DNA of 64,000 bases from Gordionus sp. m RMFG-2023 (taxonomy: Eukaryota > Nematomorpha > Gordioida > Chordodea > Parachordodidae), in contig NC_088777.1 in the NCBI RefSeq assembly GCF_954871325.1, forward strand, positions 51,708,002 to 51,772,001, written 5' to 3'. Positions 48,856-61,975 of the stretch are shown here, piece after piece. The notes below the pieces were generated by a model. The model made no database searches and had not been told where the DNA came from. It saw only the letters and a list, made by a program, of their open reading frames with translations. A program made the translations under genes and the position numbers. Each line of letters starts with the position of its first letter. Position 1 is the first letter of the stretch.

Positions 48856-49170
48856 AAGCTTGGACCTACCGAACCCAAAATTTTTTAAAAAATGGGTCCG
48901 GGTTCAGCTAAATATCCCGAGTTCGGGAGGGTTCGGGTAGTGTTGTTAAAAAGCCCGACCCGATTAAGATCATAGCTAAAATATATTAGCATCGAGATTT
49001 GGCAAATAAGTGGTCCAAGCATTTCTGCCAGCTATATGCAAAATACTTTTGGATTGCATAATGTTATTTTGGTCATAATCTTAACCGGTCCGTTTTTAAA
49101 ACCGACTCAAAACCGGTTTTTAACAACACTAGGTTCACGGTTTGGATTCGGGTTCTCATACCTGGCTTTT
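48856..49170. mobile_element. GC-rich hAT-like element split by a foldback element
   Basis: Left piece 48856-48938 has GGGTCCGGGTTCAGC and GAGTTCGGGAGGG; right piece from 49131 has AGGTTCACGGTTTGG and TTCGGGTTCTC. The foldback 48939-49130 lies between. Confidence 0.68.
48939..49130. mobile_element. foldback miniature element nested in GC-rich element
   Basis: AGTGTTGTTAAAAAGCC at the left, inverse TTTTTAACAACACT at the right. Flanks GGGTTCGGGT and AGGTTCACGG are partly similar. Confidence 0.78.
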
Positions 49171-51990
49171 TTTTAAAAAAAAAAGAAGTATATAATTATA
49201 AATTAAATTTAACCTATCAACATAAAATAAGAAGGAAGAAAAAAAAATTAATAAAAATATCAATTTTATTTAAATTATTGATGATTCAATATATATTATA
49301 AATTAATACCCCTAAAAATTTGATATGGATAACTATTAAAATCTAAAATAAATTAAAATATATTAAATATGTATATAAAATAAATATACTTAATTTATTA
49401 TTTTTAATCATGGTTATTATAATTTCTAAACAGTTATATAGTTAGGCGCTATAAAATTCTCATTTTTGGCTTATGAGAGTGGTGACATTACACGAATAAG
49501 GAAGTTCGAACTTACAAAATTATAATGACAATAAGACTAGTTAGTTAATATCATCTATATTACCCCTTATATTAATTTTTTTTTTCAAAAACACTAAATT
49601 AAATCTCTTATAATTAACCAATCTTTTGGATAATAAATTTATTATTCACGAATAATAATCTTTAAAAATTAATGTCTGTTATAACGAGGGAAATGAAGAC
49701 TTGGAAAAAATGATAATAATAACAGTTATTAAATTGTCACAATGATAAAAAATAAAATTTATTGATTTGATAAAAAATTATTATATAATAATGAAAATTA
49801 GTTTTTATATAAACTAACAAATTTATCATATAAAAATAATTATTAAGCATATATGTTATGTATATATTTTAATTATTTTTTCCATGCAATTTTTCCTTGT
49901 ATTTAAGTATTATTTTTTGGTTTCAACTCATATTTAATTACAATATGCATTAAAAATTTTCATGAAAAAGTTAAATAAGAAGAAGAAAAAAAATTGATAT
50001 TTTTGGAAAGCCAAATTAGCGTGCCATTATCTGATTTTATATTCGCAAAATGCATTTTGAATGAACATCGTGAATTTAGTTATGTATCTATATGTCATTA
50101 AGAGATGGGGGGGGGGTGGTGGTGGTTAGAAGGAGTATATTTTTATTAGCTACTATATAGTTTGTTTTCATTCATTCATGCACAAAGGTGTTTCCAGGAT
50201 TTTGCTTACATTTTTTTAAAATAATTATATTAACAAGCCATAATTCGCGGACATAATTGGTTTATTTTCATAAAAAAACTGACACTTTAGAAATGAGCTT
50301 AGGGGTGTCTAATTTCTAATCTTTCTATCTGAAGTTTTCTCCAGCATCAACATTGATTATTGTGATTTTGACAACTTCCTGCCTGTTAAAAAATTTTTTG
50401 ATACCAGAGCGAGAACTTTTATTTCTAGAACACATTCCAACTCTTTTAAGAAAAGGAAAAATATTTTTTTTTAAAGATTTTTTTTATTTCATATACATTT
50501 CAATATCTTATATGTATCTGTTCACTATATCGTTCTACCATTTTGCAAGCTTTATAAAGGAATGGCGAGATCATGGGAATCTAAATATAATAACTTGGCT
50601 CATAACATTTAAATATAATTAATTTTTGTTTCAATAAATTTTAACAAATATGATTAAATATTTATTTTTTTTAAGTATTCCAAAAAAAAAAAATCAAAAT
50701 TATCTGAACTGGAAGAGGAAACTAGCTTTCGCTTTCAATGTGCAAAAAAAAAATTAGTGCCATTTGTCTTTGAAAAAGTTAGGCCTAGCTTTTCCGAACA
50801 CTGATTTGATTCTATCTTTTTTTAAAAAGATTTACCAACTATATAAAAATAAAATAAGGTTCATTTTAAGGATATCCCAGTGAGTTCTCCAAATAGAATT
50901 TAGGCATTCTAAGCTAGCATTTCATCTTCCCTTAGTGGTAGCAAACGCTAATGACTAGAAAAAAGCGATACAAAATAACCCATTCCAACCTTATAATAAT
51001 ATTACAAAAAATCAAAATTCCGGCAAAAAATGAAAATGTTACTATAGCTGTAGTCTACATTAGTTCGGATTTTGGCCACTCTTTAGCTCAATTAAGGAAT
51101 GCCCAACTCTAGGAGATAATTTTTAATTGGATGAAGTATATTTAAAATTGAAACAAGTTATTTGTTAAAGTTTATCATTAAAAAATAGTTTTTCAAGTAT
51201 ATTTTTGAAAGGTCATTAAGTTATGTAATTTCAATTTCCTTTAGTTGGACCACAAATTCTTTTACTTTTACAAGTATGTTTTACGAGACAAACTAGAATA
51301 CATATATATATGTACAAATTAATTCAATTAACACGAAAAAAAAATCTATTTAATTGTTATTAATTTTATTAAAATTAAAAAGGTATATCGTTAATAAATA
51401 TTAAATATCACCAGTTTATTAAGAGCGATTGGTAAATAAATAATAAAAAGTGGAGAGATAATTAAATTAATTTAATTTTAAATACTAATTTAATTTTTTA
51501 ATATTACAAGTACAAATAAAATACCTTGTTTCATATTTATAATAATACTCATATTTTTCTATATTATTTATTATACGTAGTATTATATATATTGTACAGT
51601 ATCTATTATATTGATATTTTATATTTTATATATATATATATAAATAAACAATGCATTAAATATTTTTACCTTTTAAATAAGTATATCTACCCTTACACAT
51701 TTCTCCACCCCCCCCCCCCTTCCTCCATTTAATTTCGTTTAAAATTGAATAATGATAATTAATTCTTCCCTTTTCCTGCATTTTTTTAAAAAAAATTAAA
51801 TAATATTTAATTTAATTTTTAAATAAAAAAAAAACACTCAAAAACAAAATTATATTTTAAAAAAATGCTAAATTTTATTGTTTTTTTGAAAAAAACAAAA
51901 ATTTTTGGTGGGTTAATCATATTCGAAATATTTTATCAGAATTTTTTAATTTATTAATTTATATAATATTTATATATATAAATAATACGT
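49171..51990. other. AT-rich region upstream of the EGF gene
   Basis: No gene. A G run at 50106 and a C run near 51709 are homopolymers. The 89-codon frame at 50353-50622 lacks an ATG start and domains. Confidence 0.4.
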
Positions 51991-51999
51991 ATTCACAAA

Positions 52000-52077
52000 A
52001 TGGATCAAGTCGCCGTAATTTATTCCAAATACTTCAAATTATATTGGATGCTCATCTTATACTTGACAGTCCTAGCA
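52000..52077 (+). CDS. probable signal-peptide exon
   Basis: Twenty-six codons from an ATG: MDQVAVIYSKYFKL then YWMLILYLTVLA, a hydrophobic core suited to a signal peptide, ending at GCA|GTGAGT in phase 0. This fits an in-phase join to the exon at 54139. Support is indirect. Confidence 0.55.
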
Positions 52078-55000
52078 GTGAGTAGATTTATATTTATAAT
52101 TATTAATTTTTTAAACCAAAAATTCTTTTCAAGCAACCACCCACCTCTCCTCTCCCTCTCACACCTTTAGTTTAAATAGGAATGTTTTATTAAGTATCCT
52201 ATATTTAATAAAGCTATAATCTAATCTAATCAGAGAAAATAATTAAGGCAAATACGATTTTTTTTATCAAGGAAAAAATAAAAATATTATTGTATTACGA
52301 CTTATTAATAATAATTATTATTATAAATATGAAGATTTACAAGTTTTTCTCTAAGAATCTAATGATGATAATAAAAACAGTAAATAATATGATGGTTAGT
52401 GGAATATAGATAAAAATTTAAAAAAGGGGGGGGGGACTATATTTATTAGACTCTTTGACTCTTAGGAGTTCCAGGAGATCAGAGTTCCAATTAGAGAATG
52501 AGGCAACGCATGACCCATTCCAGCCGAGCCTTTTCCAGCTGTGCCAGGACGTTAAGGTCATGCCACCACCCTCATTTAAAAGGACTAAGGGTTAATTTTT
52601 GGGAAAATAATCTGAAATTAAAGATTAGAATCCTGTTAAGATTAAAATATTTATGCTGCAAAAAAAGAGGTGACTGACCAAGTATGTCTAACTGCTTGCT
52701 ACAAGTATTGTTAAATAGTTCGATTTGAGTCAATTTTTAGAAATGGCTAACTCAATATTTTTGCCAGAAGAATATTTCCTAGACATAGATTTCCTAACCT
52801 TTGTACCATCTATGAGCAAAATATTCAGGCTTCAGTAATAATTTCCTGGATAAAATATTACAAAACTGCTTGTTACAGGCAGCACGTCAGCAGAAGGAAT
52901 CAGACACCCTAGACTATGGGCCAATGGCAATTTAGAAAGTCTTAAATCATAAGCTCTCCTTTTTCCTATTCTGAATCTCTAGCCATTCGTGTCACTAGTA
53001 TTGATTTTTATAATGTTTTTATAAGATGAAGGTTATTTGAGTCAAACAGGGAACGTAGGTGAAAGACTTTTTTAGACAAATAAAGTGTAAAGTTTTTGCG
53101 ATAATCGTTATTAGAAAAATATTTTGGATAAATTGAGAAAATTAAACGGTTAAAATTTATATGCAATTCAGAGTTGGGCAGATCATCCCGGAAAAAGGAA
53201 TCTAGATATTTATAAATAAATGGATCTTAGATGAAGATACTAACATCTTATTAAAAATGTCGAAAAAAGATACTGAGTACAAGATATAAAAGGATCTTGT
53301 ATTTTAGGTAAAAGTATTAGCGGTACTGCCCAACTCTCTTATGCAAGGATATGGCTTATATTGCATAATTACAAAGTAAACTCAGAGTTTTGAAAAAAAT
53401 GATTCACAGAGCACCTCTATTATCAAGAAGAAAAAAATCGCTCAGGAAATTATTTTTGCAATCTAATAACTTTGAATCATTCATTGTAATTTGTCGGAAA
53501 TTAGTTCCAAGATTGTAAAGTACCTACCCTATATATTTAGGACACTTTTAAGAGAAATTGCACATTTCCCCCTGACTATGCTCATTCCCCTTAGCATATA
53601 TATATGACAAATTATTATGATTTTAAAAGGTATTTTAATAGAAATGATAGGTCAACCAATGTCGAATATAGTTAATCGAGTGATTTATTTATCGGATCTA
53701 TAATTAACAGCAATTTGAGGTTAGGGTAGATTCAGGCATCTCTGCCCCCCCCAACCCTAAGCCAATGACTATATTATTTCTTACATATCTGCTGCCCTCT
53801 CATCCTCCTACCACCTAATTTTAAAAAAAAATTATGGAGATTCAAATTAAAATTAGGAAAAATAGGAAAACAAAATCGAATATCTCTTTGCTTTTTACAA
53901 TCATTTACTACCTTACCCTTTTACAACTTCCGGTAGTCCTTAAAATCTCAATAAAGATCACGGGATTTGGGTGTAACCCCCCCCCCCCTTTCCGCCACCC
54001 ACAAATCTTTTGTAGAGGCACCCTGAGTAGATAGAAACTTCTGAGGTATTTAATATCTTCAGGTTTTATCACCAATAATTTATTTAATCAGATCTTTTAT
54101 TAAACGGAATATGTGTTCATATTTAACGCGTAAAAAAGTCGTTTGTCGCTCCGTTAGTCAATATAGGCCAAGCTTTTATCTTGGATCGAGAACTGGGTAT
54201 GTTCGCCTGCCAGTTGAATCCGAGCATAAATTCGCTATCGCTTTACAACATATCAGCGCTTTGCGATGGCGTTCCGCATTGTTTCAACAGATTAGACGAG
54301 GATCGGGATAAACTGGAGTGCAAAAGTAAAAAAGAAGCAATTTTCTCTCTTTTCTTTTCTTTTCTTTTCTTTTCTTTTCTTTTCTTTTCTTTTCTTTTCT
54401 TTTCTTTTCTTTTCTTTTCTTTTCTTTTCTTTTCTTTTCTTTTCTTTTCTTTTCTTTTCTTTTCTTTTCTTTTCTTTTCTTTTCTTTTCTTTTCTTTTCT
54501 TTTCTTTTCTTTTCTTTTCTTTTCTTTTCTTTTCTTTTCTTTTCTTTTCTTTTCTTTTCTTTTCTTTTCTTTTCTTTTCTTTTCTTTTCTTTTCTTTTCT
54601 TTTCTTTTCTTTTATATTAATATCATTATAAAAAAAAAAAATTTTATGTTTAAAATTAAATTTTATTACTTTTACTTTTTTTCAAAGGAATATTTTAATA
54701 AATTACGTATTCCAAATTTTTTTACGATTTAAATTTTATCTTAATTTCTTTGAAATTTAAATAAAAAACCGAACATAAACATAACTCCTATATGGGCTAA
54801 TGTATTGCACTTATTTAAAAACTGGTATAAATAGGTATTTTAGTCTATCTCAAAATCGGTAAAAAGCAGGGGTTTAGACGTAGACTTTAAACTCCAAGAT
54901 TTTACCCTCACTCCTAGGAGAGAGAGCGGAAGAAAAAAAGTAACTTCCGCCTAAAGGTTTTGCGGATTTAGAATTAACAGATTTAATTTCTGTTTCAGGA

Positions 55001-58000
55001 TGTATCATTCCTGATCACGTGACATTTATAATAAATATTATAGGGGAAAACCTTCAATAAAATATCTTTGTCTAGAAAAAATTTTCAGTGCTAAAATGTA
55101 AATAAAAAGGAGGGTAGACAATTGAAAGCCATTTAGATTGGTCTAAACAGTTGCATAGGAATTTCAGCCTAAGCTACTATCTCTATATATATTCTATCCT
55201 TTAGGAGCTAGGCTGTCCTACCTTTAAAAAAAAAATTAAAAATAAGGCTTTTTATTCACAAAACAGCTGACACCTTTATTTTTTTTTGAAAAAAAAAACA
55301 AACTAAAAATACAATAATAGATGAGAAGCTATTTAAAATTTTAATAAACCAAAAATACGAGGCGGAAGTAGTGTTGTTGAACGCCTCGTTTTCAATATAT
55401 TAGCCAGGAAAATATTTTCTAAGCCTCAAGATTTAGCTAATAGATGTCCAAACCTTTGTTCCTTCTATAAACAAAATCTTCAGACTTGCGTAATACTATT
55501 CTGGACGAAATATTGAGTTAGCCGTTTTTAAAAATCGGCTCAAAACAAGCCGTTTAACAACACTAGGCGGAAGTCATGACTTCCCTGTATTCACAGCTAG
55601 CGTGAATTAGCGGGGAATTATACGAAATATGCTGCATTTTTGTGTTCTACCACGCTGATCCCTACTAAATGTCATTGAGGGATTACCCCTAAATTTAGTG
55701 TTATTAAATCACCTGACTTTGACCAGTTTCAAAATGACTCCGTCATTTTTATCCTAAAGAATTAGTTCCAATATTTAGAGTTTAGGTTCAACGTAGAGGT
55801 TTCAGTCTATTTTTTTATTAGGTTAAAATTGGCTAAGCTTTATTGGAATTGGCTAAAATTATGTGACACAACAATACTACCTAAATTTATAGATAGAAAA
55901 TAATTAACGGCCTAGTGCTGTATTTTTCGTATTTTTATATACTTCGCAGCTTATTCACATCACAGTAACGCTGAATCAGAAATATGCAGGCCAAGGCCCT
56001 AAACCAAGCCCGGGCCGTATATTTTTAAAGCAAAATATTTAAAATCGCTATTATTAGCTATAAAAATCAAAAATTAAAATAATATATTTTGAAAAAAAAT
56101 CCCGGCCGATGCCTACAAATGGTTCTTCTGCAGGTCTCTGCCGTGAATACAGGGTTATGCTGTTTTTTTTCTTATTCTCTTTTAAGAATATCAAATATTA
56201 TAATGTTTTGAATATAGGTTTTTTAGAATGGTTTGAAATGATAATATAATATTTCCATCTTTTTCCAAAAGGTGATTAACTTGTTTATACCTACGACCAT
56301 TACCGCAAATATTATTATAAAATGGCGGCGAATTACACTGATCTGAAGATTTAAAATATTAGTAATAATAATTAAAAAAACGAAAACGAAAATTAAAATT
56401 TTAAATATTTTAAATTTATATATTTATCTCTATTTTTAAGTCATATTTTCTAATTTATAATTTTTTTTTTTAATGTATATATAATACCATTTTATATATT
56501 TAAAATATTAAAGTTCATAATACAATTACTATCTTTGTTTAACATATATAAAATATATGTTATATATATAAACCTTATAAAACGTTCACTTTTTGATATA
56601 TAACTTATAAAAATTTTATAAAATTATTTTTGATATAGCCATCCTAAAGTATCAATACAAAAGCAACAATTCAAAAATAATTTTTGATTATTTTCAGAGT
56701 ATAATAAATGATAAAAAAAACAGCTTTAATCTTTACAAGTTTGGCCAAGGTTTGTAATTCCCATTTTTATCCCATCCCATTTCAGTTTTTAAAATTTATA
56801 TTTTCGTAATACATTTCAATTTATTTAATATATATTTTTTTTTTGGAAAATATTATAAATAATTCAACCTAAATTGTAATTAAAAATGATAATAATAGCG
56901 ATATTTAAAAAAAAAATTAATTAAATATAAAGGACAAATAGATATTAATATCATTGACCCTATCCCTCCCCAATCTACCCCGCTTAATATTCACAGGTAA
57001 TTCACGTTCAAAAAGTCGAAAAAAAAAATAAAACTTTGTTTTTATGATTGTCATATAATATTAAATATCTTTTCTTTTTTTTTTAGCGAAAATTGTTATA
57101 AAATTGAAAAATATATTATTTATGAAGATGAACTTATCATGAAATATTTATATTTTTTGAATACAAAAAAAGTTAAAAAATATCAATTTCAAATACTTTT
57201 TTGCTTGTTTGAATGGGATTATTTTTTTCAAAAAAATAAAATAAAATAAATGATTTGTCAAGTTTTGTCGTGAAGAGGGGACATTGTTAAAAAAAGAACA
57301 ATCTGATTTTCCCGAACAAGGTTAAAAACTAATGTGTGGACTTTTTATCATTGTTATCTACACCTTTTTAAACAATTTTTTAAACAATAAAATATATGAT
57401 TATTTAAAAATTTAACACTTTAGAAAGGCGAAAACTTTCATTTTTATAAAAAAATTTGCTATTTATATTAAAAAAACTGAAAGTTATGAACTATATAACA
57501 AATTTTTATTATGCAATAAAAACAAATAATGAATGGCTTTTTGTCTTTTATAAATTAGTGGTGTTTGGTTATGACAATAAGGAAGAAATAGTTATTCCGA
57601 ACTTGACATTAGATAATAATGCAAATAATTTTTTTTTTTGGTAGATAAAAGAATATTTGTATTTATTTGTATTAGCACATTAACATTTATATACCTTTCG
57701 CGATATCATTATCGATTTTAGATTATATCACAAGTGAAAAATTTAAGCCTCTCAAGCATATCATGACATCAATATATAACTAATCGGATTAATATTATTA
57801 TTTTTATATTAAAAGCTTTAATAAAATTTAACCATATAAAAAGGTAATTCTCCCCCAATAGTATATATATCCTTTTCCATTTCAAATAATAATTTTACAT
57901 GAACTTATAATAAAAAAATTATATCTAATTGATTTCAAAAAAAAATTGATTACACGATAGCATGGAAACCTTAGAATGTAAGTGTCAAGGGGGGGGGGGG

Positions 58001-61000
58001 GGTTGGTGTTACAAGAAATGTATTTTTTAATATAAATTGTGGGAATTTTTTTTTACTGCCCATGTTAACCTGGCATTCGCAGTTAGCGTAAATTCGGGGT
58101 GACTATGAATGAGGGGTGATAGCTTTCACTCAAGACCACAATCTAATCTCATACTAATCGTAAACTATGCCGGTCAGTTAAACGAAAAAATAATTCCCCG
58201 AGATAAATATTTTCCGAGAAGCCGGGAATTGAGGGGGGGGGGGAGGGTTATTTTTAATTTTTTTTTTCGGGGAATTATTTTCCATGAATTATCTTGTCTA
58301 ATCCTACAAAAAAATTAATCACAATATAGTTCGACTCAGTAAAATAAGAAGTTATTCATTTTTTTTTTCAATGGAGATTCCAAAAAATCTGTATTTTGTA
58401 ACGGTCTCGATGGACTCCTGCACTTATGGCCAGTTTACCTTAACATTACCATGTTATGGTAGGCCTTTGTCGGAGACTTACATAGTTAACTATTAACTTA
58501 AGTTTCTATTCTAATTTTGCATATATGTATATATATATATAACAATTATGTAAGATGATTGTCACCCAAAATGCGTACACGGAACGTGTCTTAAGGGACC
58601 TCAATGCTATTGCGATTGCGACTGGGGCGGAAAGGATTGCAATATTCCAGGTACATATTTTATATATCTTAATGTCTATATATTATAATATAGAATTTGA
58701 GGTGCTTTTAATTTTCTGCCCGAGACATATAGGAATGAATACAGCCAAAGTTTTATTAAAATTTTTCTAGGGAACAAAATTTATATTTTTAGAAATCAAT
58801 TCTCTCTCTCTATATAGGGAATTTAAATTATTTATATATTTTTATAAAGTTCTATTTCACAGATTATATTTTCCAAATTTAAAATAATTTTACGATACAT
58901 GTTAAAATCGGATTAATCATTCCACGTCCCATTTCTCCATATCATAAGAAGAGAAATTGATAAAAATAGAAAATCTAATTGTTCATGGTATATAGGCTAG
59001 GGTCCTAATTAATGCGCGTTTGCATGTTAATTTTAAAACAAATATTTAAGAATTATCATGATATAAATATAAAAATTTTTTTGAAATAGGTTTTTTTAAA
59101 GTCAAAAAATGCGATACGCGATGTTATTTAACAATTTACAAAAAAAAAATTCACGCATTTATCTCGAAGGGTGATAAGTTAAAATAAAGTTTAATTAAAT
59201 CTAGACACCGAAGCTTCTAAAAAGATTATTATTTTATTTTTTTGAAAAATTATTCTGACAAAATTTTGTAATTTTTTTTTGCGGAAAAATTTAGCGTTCT
59301 TCGAACGGCCCGGTTTGAGCCGATATTTAAAAACGTAAGCCTCCATATTTCGATATTATATATATCTAGACCTTTGTTCCTTCTATGAGCAAAATCTTCA
59401 AGCTTGCGTTATATTTTTCTGGATGAAATATTGAGTTAGAGACTAAAAATCGCCTCAAAACGAGGCGTTTAACGACACTCGAAAAATTTAGATTCTTCCC
59501 CCCCCCCCCACTAATTTATCCTATATTATTAATTTTAATATAAATCAGAAAACCCATTTAAATCTTTTTCCCTGCCATTTTGTAAAAAAAAAAAATTTTT
59601 AATAAAAAAAAAAAGTAATAAGCTATTCTCAAACGACAATTTCTATGAGCTGGAATCTAAATCGTTTTAGCATACCATACTTTTTACAGTTGGTGTTATG
59701 ACACGTTAATTTCTCATTAACCATATTTTGTATGCAGCAGATTCTTTAGGGTCTGAACCCCTGGTCTATGCACGTAGTTCGTGCTCAGAGCTGTTTTAGT
59801 AGATTTTTAGACCCAAACTCCCCAATCAATTAACAACACTTACCTTGACATCTAATTTATTTAATAAATATTTTATTTTTTTTAAAAAAATATTTATATA
59901 CGAAACAATTTTATTCTTACTCTTATAATAATAATTTATACCTCACTCATTTTAAGCATTCAAAAAAAAAAAAACTAGCCCCAATGTGGCGCTGAGTTAT
60001 AATAGATAATTTCGCCAATGAGTTATGAATTGAAAACCTGGCGATTATTCGTAACAGTTAAGTTAACAATAATTGTAAAAAATATTGTTTCAATTCAAAT
60101 TCATATTTTAACTTTTGTTAAATAAAAAAAATAATATATATTCCCATAACAAAATTTTTATTTATTTATTACCTCTATAATATAACGTATAATAAAAAAA
60201 AAAGGAATTTTAAACTTAAATCCAAAGTAGGCTTTTATAAAATAATAAAAATATATATAAAATGGTTATAAAAATTTTATATAATTTTTAATATATATAA
60301 TATATGCACTACACACATTAAAGATTAAATTTGTATCATATTTGTACTGTTGTGTCCGTTTATATTTTGCCTTTACATCATGTTATATTACATATATAAT
60401 AACAATGACATAATATATATATAAAGAGATAATAAATACAAATTTTCCACTGTATTTCCCCTTTGAAAACAATTTTTTTTTTATTGTTAAAAGCTATAGT
60501 TTTGTTAAAAATATTATATATATAACTATTATGTAAAGGTGGCATAATAACGGCAATTTAAGTTTCTCTGAGGAGAGTAAGAAAAAAGGAATTTGGCGAA
60601 TGTTTAGTTGTCAAATTTTAAAATCGTTTATATTTTATATAAAAATAGAATTGACAAAAAGAAATACTCCAGTTATATCTTATATATTGTAGTATACTTA
60701 TGTTTACACTTCAAAAGACTTCCACTGTTGTTTGTCGATTTATAATTTTATAACAAGATTGAATTCATATGTTTGAAAAAATTATAATGATGACAATTAA
60801 AATGAATATATAATGATGATTTAGTTTTATAAAATGAAACTTCAAAAGTATCTTGGCTAGCTTTGAAAAGTATCGAAATTATTGTTATCATTATAGATTT
60901 ACACAAATTTTTTAGCTAAATTTTAAATATTCTGTAATTTCTCAATTTTAGATATCAACGAATGCAAAAACAGTCCCTGCCATAACATGGCATTTTGTAC

Positions 61001-61882
61001 AAACACCTTAGGCAGCTTTTACTGCACTTGCTTACCAGGATTTACGGGGAATGGTTTTGAATGCAAAGGTTTAAAAAAAAACATATAAATTATTATATGA
61101 ATTTGCCAGTTTACTTTAAAAATTTATTTTATATTAGAAATAAACTATTAAACTGTTATTCATAGTTACTAGAGTTGTTAAACTCTCAATTTGAGCAGAT
61201 TTTTAAAAACTATATATATTTCATAATGATTTCATATTCCATTCAAATGATTGTTTCTTGTTTTCTAATATAATATATCTTATCATTTTTAAAATTTCAA
61301 TAAGCTTAAAAACACTGCCATTTAAACCATATTTTTTTTATTTGTTCAATTAGTTTAATCTTTTTATTTAAGATAATTATTAGCTGAGTAAAATCCTCAC
61401 TATTATTAATATAATATCAGAATTTTAATAAGTTACTTTTGAGGGGTTATAAATCGTATATTGTTTTATAAAAAAATTTTGATCAAATATTAAAAAAAAA
61501 TGACAATCGCATTTGATGTAAAATAATCAACCATGTTTTACAAGATTTTCAAGATCACAGAATTTCTAGATTCCTTCATGATAACTCTAAAATTTAATAT
61601 TTTGTTTTCGAACCGATTAGAGATTTGTTCCTTAATAAATTAATTCTTATTTTGTGAAATATGTTAGAGTCATTAAAAGAATGAGTTGATGGTCTGTGAC
61701 CGAAACGTTCTAGATGAAAGATGAGATTTTTGACTGCGGACATCTGATAATGATCGATTCATGAATCGTAAAAAAAACCGTCATTTGTTTATCGTATTAG
61801 TTTTTTTCTAAGCAAGAGGGACAGATTTTTTGGGTTCAAAAAGAAATATCCATTATTTTTGAATATAATGCCGCGATAACGA

Positions 61883-61975
<93 letters not shown>

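Larger units (their letters stand above)
52078..54138. other. first intron of the EGF gene
   Basis: Holds a truncated foldback copy (52704-52862), a hAT-like miniature element (53169-53337), a GC-richer island of unknown origin at 52450-52575 and a C run at 53980. Confidence 0.45.

Noticed and set aside
54181-54732. 183-codon frame through (TTTTC)n
   Set aside because: Only the first 48 codons (the LDLa exon) are credible; the rest is translated microsatellite beyond a good GT donor.
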